This document shows positions 57,866-64,000 of a stretch of DNA of 64,000 nucleotides, piece after piece (positions within the stretch are counted from its first letter, which is position 1; every line of letters starts with the position of its first letter). Under the pieces are notes generated by a model. It saw nothing but the letters and a program-made list of their open reading frames with translations. It was not told the origin of the DNA and did no database searches. The position numbers were made by a program, and so were the translations under genes. Source of the stretch: Nicotiana tabacum (Eukaryota > Streptophyta > Magnoliopsida > Solanales > Solanaceae); assembly GCF_000715075.1 (NCBI RefSeq), contig NC_134101.1, positions 29,070,822 through 29,134,821 on the forward strand, written 5' to 3'.

Positions 57866-59799
57866 TGATATGTGCCAAACCTACACCACAATTGAGTAGC
57901 AAGGCAGTCGATGTAATAATAAACCCAACAAAGGCCGCGATCGAATCCACAGGGAGCTAGAATACGGGATTAGGTGTATATCTAAGTTAAATGCAAGTTT
58001 TGGGTTTAATTACACTTCCATAAACTTGATTGGTGTTTCTATTTGTAACTTTACTCTAAAGATTGCAATAATTGAAGCTAATGACAATATTTTTGTTGTT
58101 GTTTTTCAAATGTTTAAAGAGACTAGGGTAGTGGCTTCTACCTAAGTGGATATCTAACGGGTAGAAAAATTTAGGGCAAGCTTGATTATTTGGGATTGTA
58201 ATATAGCAATCACACCCAGGTACTCACTCTATACCTCTCGGTAATTTGAGTGATTTTACCCAATTTGGCTTTCTCAAGTCTAAATGGGTATTCTTGCAAA
58301 TCAAGTGATATTAGCTCAAGTTGGGTATTACTATCTCTAGGTTTAACCCTCTAATTGGGGCTATCAATTTCTTGAGTTCACCCCAATTCCTTGTTAGCCT
58401 AGTTTTCCTCGACTTAGTCCTTTTTTCTCAAGTAGAGACTAAGTCATAAAGGTATGAATCAATTTTTGCAACCATTAATTCTTGAGCTCTAGCAAGAACT
58501 AGGCTAAATATCACTAACCCTTTCACATTCAAGCCCTAAAATCAAATACCCATTAAATACCCACACTAGGGTTGGGTCACAACTCTAGCTATGGGTTTAG
58601 CTACTCATGAAAATAACAGAAATTAAAGATGAAAAGAAGATAAAATTCATAATACTATATTAAAAGATGAAAATCTAATGTTATAAGGTGAATCTAATAC
58701 AAAATTGCCCAAAAGGGAAGTTACAACCATCTTACGTGCTTAGCAAAATACACAACATGAGCTAAAAATGACAAAAAGTTCTATTTATACTAAGTTGAAA
58801 TTTCTGGACAAAAATACCCCTGCGGAGGTTACGCAGCCACGTAAATCTGACCGCGACCGCACTCTTGCTTTAGCAGCCGCGTAAATATGATCGCGGTCCA
58901 CGTTCTTCACTTTTGGATCGCGGTCGCTTAGGAGACTTCCGTGGCCGCATAATCTTAACACGGACCACACTTTTTGTTTTTGCTTAAAATGTAAGCTCTA
59001 TGAACCTCAGCAACCGCGGTCCGCATAATTCCAATCACGGCCGCGCAGTTACTTACGCGGTCACACCTTTCTGTCGCGGTCCGCGTTAATGTTTTAGCCT
59101 AAAAATTCATCTCTCTGAATCTTCCTTTCACGGACCTCGAAATAGTGCTCGCGATCGCGTTGTAGCTTTCGCGGCCACACAATATTTGTGCGGCCCACGT
59201 TTCACACGTGGCTGCGTAATTCTGACCGCGGCCGCACTCTTGCTTTAGTGGCCGCGTAATTCTGATCGCGGTCCGCGTTCTTCACTTTTGGATCTGGGTT
59301 GAGCATGGTTTCGCGGACCACGTAATTTCTATCGCGGTCGTGTAGGAGACTTCCGCGGACGCATAATCTTGATATAGACCGCACTTTTTTTTTGCTTAAA
59401 ATGTAAACTCTCTGAACCTCAACAACCGTGGTCCGCGTAATCGCGGCCGTGCAGGTATTTTCGCGGCTGCACCTTTCTGACGCGGTCCGTGTTCATGTTT
59501 TATCCCAAAAATCCATCTCTCTGAATCTTCCTTTCACGGACCTTGAAATAGTGCTCGCGACCGCGTTGTAACTTTCGCAGCCGCACAATATTTGTGCGGC
59601 CCGCGTTTCACATCCTTTGGCCCAGTTTTGTTTTTTGTTCAAGTTTTGACTCCTTTATGAATTGATTATGACTCCTTTGACTTATTTTGAACAATCCCTG
59701 CAAGCATATTACATTAGTTTCGGGGAATACCTTCACGAATTTTTGGCCCTAAATACAAGTAATAGAGAGAAAACAATAGGTTAAAATCCCTACTTATCA
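57866..59799 (-). mobile_element. Athila 5' LTR with internal duplication
   Basis: 1934 bp, 370 bp longer than its partner. The segment from about 58820 to 59205 (GC dyad cluster and AT-rich spacer with CTCTCTGAATCTTCCTTTC) is repeated at about 59208-59600 in direct orientation. Ends TATGTGCC.../CTTATCA. Confidence 0.9.
58820..59605. repeat. ~385-bp direct duplication covering the GC dyad cluster
   Basis: Both copies hold GACCGCGGCCGCACTCTTGC or close variants, GATCGCGGTCCGCGTTCTTC, AATGTAAGCTCTATGAACC, GGTCCGCGTTAATGTTTTA and CTCGAAATAGTGCTCGCG. The first copy has lost a piece near 58920. Only one copy exists in the other LTR. Confidence 0.8.
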
Positions 59800-59804
59800 C
59801 GGGC

Positions 59805-60430
59805 TTGCACCTGCGGGCAGCCTTGTGCAGGTGCGATTACAGCAGAACCAACCCAGCACCAGAAAATCTTCCAAGTCCAAAAATGATCCGATAACCATCT
59901 GAAACTCACCCAAGGCCCCCGGGACCTCAACCAAACATACAAACAATCCTAAAACACCATACAAACTTAGTCGAATCTTCAAACCACATCAAACAAAGCT
60001 AAAATCACAAATCATCCTCCGATTCAAACTTAAAGAACTAGAAACTTCCAAATTCGACAACCGATGCCAAACCCAACCAAACCACGTTCGATTGACCCCA
60101 AATTGTGAACACAAGTCATATTCAACATTACGGACCTACTCCAACTTCCGGAATCAGAATTCGACCCCGATATCAAAATTTCCACCATCGGTCCAAATCT
60201 CCAAAAATTAGACTTTCGTCATTTCAAGCCTAAATAAGCTACGGACCTCCAAAACACAATTCGGAGATGCTCCTAAGTCCAAAATCACCCAACGGAGATA
60301 ACGGAACCGACGAAACTCCATTCCGGAGTCGTTTTCACACAGTTCTGACTACAGTTAAAATCCTCAGACTTAAGCTCCCGCTTTAGGGACTAAGTGTCCC
60401 AAAACACTCCGAATCCTAAGACTTAAGCTC
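59805..60430 (-). mobile_element. 3' LTR of Tekay 4, upstream part
   Basis: Continues the LTR of 46657-48652 after the Athila insertion. It includes Tekay-type U3 text with GTGTTTTGGGACACTTAGTC (about 60385-60405, minus strand). The canonical start TGTAA(C/T)GACCC is missing; a deletion joins it to integrase at 60431. Confidence 0.8.
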
Positions 60431-61497
60431 TCGCGTAACTCTTCTGTTTGGACTGGCTGTGCGAAATCTATCCTGAATCACCTTAACCTTTTCCAAGGCA
60501 TCCTGAACCAAGTCAGTACCTAATAATCTGGCCTCACCCGGCTCGAACTGACCCACTGGGTACCGACACAGCCTACATACAGAGCCTCATACAGTGCCAT
60601 CTGAATGCTGGACTGATAACTGTTGTTGTAAGCAAACTCGGCAAGTGGCAAAAATTGGTCCCAAGCACCCCTAAAATCTATCACACAAGCGCGGAGCATA
60701 TCCTCCAGTATCTGAATAGTGCGCTCGGACTGTCCGTCTGTCTGAGGTTGAAATGTTGTGCTCAGCTCCACTCTAGTACCCAACTCCTGTTGTACGGCTC
60801 TCCAGAATCATGATGTAAACTGCGTACCTCGGTTAGAGATAATATATATCGATACGCCATGAAGCCTAACGATCTCACGGATGTAGATTCGAGCTAGCTG
60901 CTCGGAAGAATAGGTAGTCATCACAGGAATGAAATGAGTCGACTTGGTCAGCCTATCAACAATCACCCAAATTGCATCAAACCTCCGCTGAGTCCGTGGG
61001 AGTCCAACCACGAAATCTATAGTGATCCATTCCCATTTCCACTCCGGAGACTCCAACCTCTGAAGCAACCCACCAGGCCGTTGATGCTCATACTTCACCT
61101 GCTGGAAATTTAGATATCGGGCCACATACTCTACTATATCCTTCTTCATCCTCCTCCACCAGTAATGGTTCCTCAAGTCCTGATACATCTTTGCGGCACC
61201 CGGATGAACAAAGTACCGCGAACTGTGAGCCTCCTGGTGAATGAACTCATGTAAACCATCTACATTGGGCACACATAGCCTGCCTTGCATCCTCAATGCA
61301 CCATCATCTCCAATAGTGACCTCCTTAGCATCACCGTGTTGGATCATGTCCTTAAGGACAAACAGATGGGGGTCATCATACTGACGCTCCCTGATACGAT
61401 CATAAAGAGAAGACCGAGATACCACACAAGCCAACACTCGACTCGGCTTAGAAATATCCAATCTCACAAACTGGCTGGCTAAGGCCTGAACATCCAA
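60431..61497 (-). pseudogene. Tekay 4 integrase, 3' end deleted
   Basis: The zinc-binding region includes LHEFIHQEAHSSRYFVHPGA, DLRNHYWWRRMKKDIVEY and LNFQQVKYEHQRPGG (usual Cys residues partly lost). The core has WEWITIDFVVGLPRTQRRFD (first Asp), IYIISNRGTQFTS (the second Asp now reads Asn) and PQTDGQSERTIQILEDMLRA (Glu). Stops at 60805-60807 and near 60520. The final part matches VIQDRF and QKSYA of the C-terminal domain, then ends abruptly at about 60431; the chromodomain is missing. Confidence 0.88.
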
Positions 61498-62694
61498 CGC
61501 TAATGGCCTCTCTGCTGCTGGTAGCTATGTTAAACTCCCCAAACTCTCTGCCCGGCGACTCAAAGCATCGGCCACCACATTGGCCTTCCCCAGATGGTAT
61601 AAAATAGTAATATCATAATCCTTAAGCAGATCCAGCCACCTCCTTTGATGCAAATTAAGAACCTTATGCTTGAACAGATGCTGCAAACTCTGGTGATCGG
61701 TGTAAATATCACAAGGAACACCGTACAAATAATGCCGCCAAATCTTCAAGGCATGAACAATAGCTGCTAACTCAAGGTCGTGGACAGGATAGTTCTTTTC
61801 ATGCACCTTCAGCTGTCTGGACACGTAGGCAATCACCCTATCATTCTGCATTAACATCACGCAGAGAACAATCCACGATGCATCACAATATACAGTATAA
61901 GACCCCGAACCTGTAGGCAATACCAATACTGGGGCTGTAGTCAAAGTTGTCTTGAGCTTCTGAAAGCTCTCCTCACATTCCTTTGTCCACCTGAACGGAA
62001 CACCCTTCTGGATCAGCATGGTCATAGGAGATGCAATAGACGAGAAACCCTCTACAAATCGACTATAATACCCCGCCAAACCAAGAAAACTCTAGATCTC
62101 TGTAGCTGAGGACGGTCTGGGCCAACTCTGCACTGCTTCAATCTTCTTCGTATCTACCTGGATCCCCTCACTCGATACTATATGACCCAAGAATGCCACT
62201 GAGTCTAGCCAAAACTCACACTTTGAAAATTTTGCATATAACTTCTTTTCTCTCAAGGTCTAAAGCGCAGTCCTCAGGTGTTGCTCATGATCCTTCCGAG
62301 TTCGAGAGTACACAAAAATGTCGTCAATAAACACAATGATGAATGAGTCAAGATAAGGTCGGAACACACTGTGCATCAAGTGTATAAAAGTTGTTGGGGC
62401 ATTGGTCCGTCCAAAAGACATAACAAGAAACTCATAGTGACCATATGTGGTCCTGAAAGCAGTCTTCGGGATATCTGGCTCCCGAATCTTCAACTGATGA
62501 TAACCTGAATGCAAGTCAATCTTGGAAAATACTCTGGCACCCTATAAATGATCAAATAAGTCATCCATACGAGGCAATGGATACCTGTTCTTCACTGTGA
62601 CTTTGTTCAACTGGCGGTTATCAATACACATCCGCATAGAACCATCCTTCTTATTTACAAATAAGACAGGAGCACCCCAAGGTGACACACTGGG
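61498..62694 (-). pseudogene. Tekay 4 reverse transcriptase and RNase H
   Basis: Same frame as its neighbours, interrupted only by stops (62695, about 62543, 62260, about 62093, 61525). Motifs: [59 protein letters not shown] active site (62320-62331) in [33 protein letters not shown]. RNase H follows with [42 protein letters not shown] and [13 protein letters not shown]. Catalytic residues of RT and RNase H are still encoded. Confidence 0.92.
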
Positions 62695-64000
62695 TCAGAT
62701 GAAGCCCTTATCAAGAAACTCCTGCAACTGCTCCTTTAACACCTTCAACTCAGGAGGAGCCATACGGTATGGAGGAATAGAGATGGGTTGAGTGCCCGGC
62801 AACAAATCAATGCCAAAATCAATATCGTTGTCGGGCGGCATGCCCGGAAGGTCAGTTGGGAAAACATCTGGAAAGTCCCTCACTACTGGAACCGACTCAA
62901 CTGTAGGGATATCGATACTGACATCTCTCACAAAAGCTAGATACGCGTCACACCCCTTCTCAACCATTCGTTGAGCTTTAAGAAATAAAATAACTCTGTT
63001 GGGAGTATACTCTAAGGTACCTCTCCACTCTAATCGCGGTAAACCTGGCATAGCCAGCGTCACGGTCTTAGCGTGACAATAAGGAATACTATAATGGGGA
63101 GACAACCAGTCCATGCCCAAAATAATATCAAAGTCCACCATGCTGAGTAATAATAAATCGGCTCTGGTCTCAAAACCACTAAGAGAAATCAAACACGACC
63201 GATACACGCGGTCCACAACAAGAGAATCTCCCACAGAAGTAGACACATAAATAGGGGAACTCAAAGAATCCCTAGATACGCCCAAATACGGAGCAAAATA
63301 AGAGGACGCATAAGAATACGTAGAGCTTGGGTCAAATAATACCGACGCATCTCTATGACAGATCGGGACAATACCTGTTATGACAGAATCAAAAGTGACT
63401 GCCTCTGTACGAATAGAAATGGCATAATATCTAGCCTGACCTCCCCCTCTAAGGTGACCTCTACCTCTGCGACCTCCACCTTGGGCTGGCTGAGCAGGTG
63501 GGGTTGAAGCTGGTGCTGTAATCATAGCCTGAGAACCCGATGGAGCACGTTGTGGATGAGAAGTCTGTGGAGGTGCACCCCTCCTAAATCTGGGGCAATA
63601 CCTCATCATATGGCGAGTGTCGCCACACTTACAATAAGCTCTAGGAGGGCGTGGCTGCTGTGGCTGGCTCGGGCCAGATCTTCTGGACTGGCCGCTAGGA
63701 ACACCCAGTGCAGGAGGCACACTAGATACTGGCGGTGCATAATAAGGCTCCTGGGTCCTAGAAGGGGTTGGGACACCACTGGCGGCTGGAAGAGCTGAAT
63801 GAACGGGGTGACTCACATAACCCCTACCATGAGGAGCTGCTGAGGCACGAGCACCAGAATAATAACCAGTCTCTCGAGACCTCTTGGCCTATCTCTCCTC
63901 TCTATCCCAGGCAAGCATGTCCTCCAATCTCCTGGCGATACTCATAACCTGCTGATAAGAAATATCCATCTCCAACTCCCTGGTCATATTATTCCGGATG
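62695..64000 (-). pseudogene. Tekay 4 gag C-terminus and protease (continues past the window)
   Basis: From the window edge: MTRELEMDISYQQVMSIARR, then LEDMLAWDREER, a stop, and a Pro/Ser-rich linker. The zinc knuckle region reads YCKCGDTRHMMRYC; the first Cys of the C-x2-C-x4-H-x4-C knuckle appears changed to Tyr. A Gly/Arg-rich RGRGHLRGGGQ follows, then the protease with VLFDPSSTYSYASSYFAP (family D-x-G-S; here Gly reads Ser) and VDFDIILGMDWLSPHYS. The stretch 63816-62695 is open for 373 codons. It leads into RT at GTQPISIPPYRMAPPELKVL. The start of gag and the 5' LTR are outside the window. Confidence 0.9.

Larger units (their letters stand above)
48653..59799 (-). mobile_element. Athila-type LTR retrotransposon with CGGGC target duplication
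   Basis: LTRs 48653-50216 and 57866-59799 (minus strand TGATAAGTAGGG ... GGTTTGGCACATATCA). Flanks are CGGGC on both sides (48648-48652, 59800-59804). PBS next to the 5' LTR: TGACACCGTTGCCGGGGA (57860-57843), of the tRNA-Asp type typical of Athila. Polypurine tract next to the 3' LTR: AAGTTTGGGGGAGT (about 50230-50217). Internal order gag, protease, RT, RNase H, integrase and a long 3' region matches Athila. The host sequence is the Tekay 4 LTR. Confidence 0.92.
46657..64000 (-). mobile_element. Tekay 4: Ty3/gypsy chromovirus, running off the window
   Basis: Minus orientation: gag and pol at 64000-60431, then the 3' LTR at 60430-59805 plus 48652-46657, split by an Athila element. The LTR ends GGGTCGTGACA (minus strand) at 46657, flanked by ATTAC (46652-46656). 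The 5' LTR and the second ATTAC must lie beyond 64000. The end of integrase, the chromodomain and the LTR start are deleted at about 60431. Confidence 0.87.

Noticed and set aside
1..64000. Endogenous pararetrovirus or other viral copy
   Set aside because: All RT segments are associated with LTRs, gypsy integrases or L1 endonuclease. No movement protein or coat protein domain was seen.

Overview
This is a block of plant nuclear DNA made almost entirely of nested transposable elements. It most likely comes from a member of the nightshade family (Solanaceae). The reasons are a small cystine-knot protein gene of the potato/tomato carboxypeptidase-inhibitor type at 1.7-2.1 kb, a SINE-like fragment resembling solanaceous TS/SolS SINEs, and the mix of chromovirus (Tekay/Del), Tat/Ogre, Athila, L1 and CACTA elements. 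The species cannot be fixed from the sequence. No rRNA, tRNA or CRISPR feature was seen.

Left part (1-17.1 kb). A decayed Tekay integrase end with chromodomain and the first bases of its 3' LTR open the window. The only credible intact host gene follows: a two-exon secreted knottin on the minus strand with a TATA box. Next come a Tourist-like MITE (2349-3941, TTA duplication) whose interior is a higher-order minisatellite, and a second MITE of about 220 bp (4792-5010). From 5576 to 13010 lies a complete-length L1 LINE with a perfect 12-bp target duplication. It has two overlapping ORFs (now broken), a C-terminal RNase H and a poly-A tail. It sits in LTR-like sequence, probably the 3' LTR of a minus-strand Tat-type element whose 3' untranslated tandem arrays fill 14.6-17.0 kb.

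Middle part (17.1-46.7 kb). A Tekay LTR (17146) is cut by a CACTA-type terminus at 18477. The CACTA-derived DNA carries captured gene pieces: an intron-flanked fragment of a chloroplast BASS4-like bile acid:sodium symporter, and a fragment of a LysM receptor-like kinase ectodomain. It may also carry two further orphan exons. A Tekay element with target duplication ATTAT (19469-43156) splits the CACTA. That Tekay was invaded within gag by a minus-strand Tat/Ogre element (24208 to about 41630) with G-patch, protease, RT, two RNase H domains and integrase. The Ogre LTR was in turn hit by a minus-strand Tekay piece (about 26585-29667).

Right part (46.7-64 kb). A further minus-strand Tekay begins at 46657 and runs off the window. 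Its 3' LTR is split by an Athila element (48653-59799, duplication CGGGC) with both LTRs, PBS and polypurine tract. The Athila integrase core is missing.

The order of insertion can be read directly: Tat-like element, Tekay 1, CACTA with captured genes, Tekay 2, Ogre, Tekay 3. Two later branches are Tekay 4 followed by Athila, and L1 into the Tat-like LTR. Almost all element genes carry stops, many readable as C-to-T or G-to-A changes, so none looks autonomous. The observations most worth checking are the gene-capturing CACTA, GC-rich dyad clusters shared by unrelated LTRs, 42-bp repeat arrays in both ORF1 and 3' UTR of the same LINE, and the higher-order minisatellite inside a MITE.
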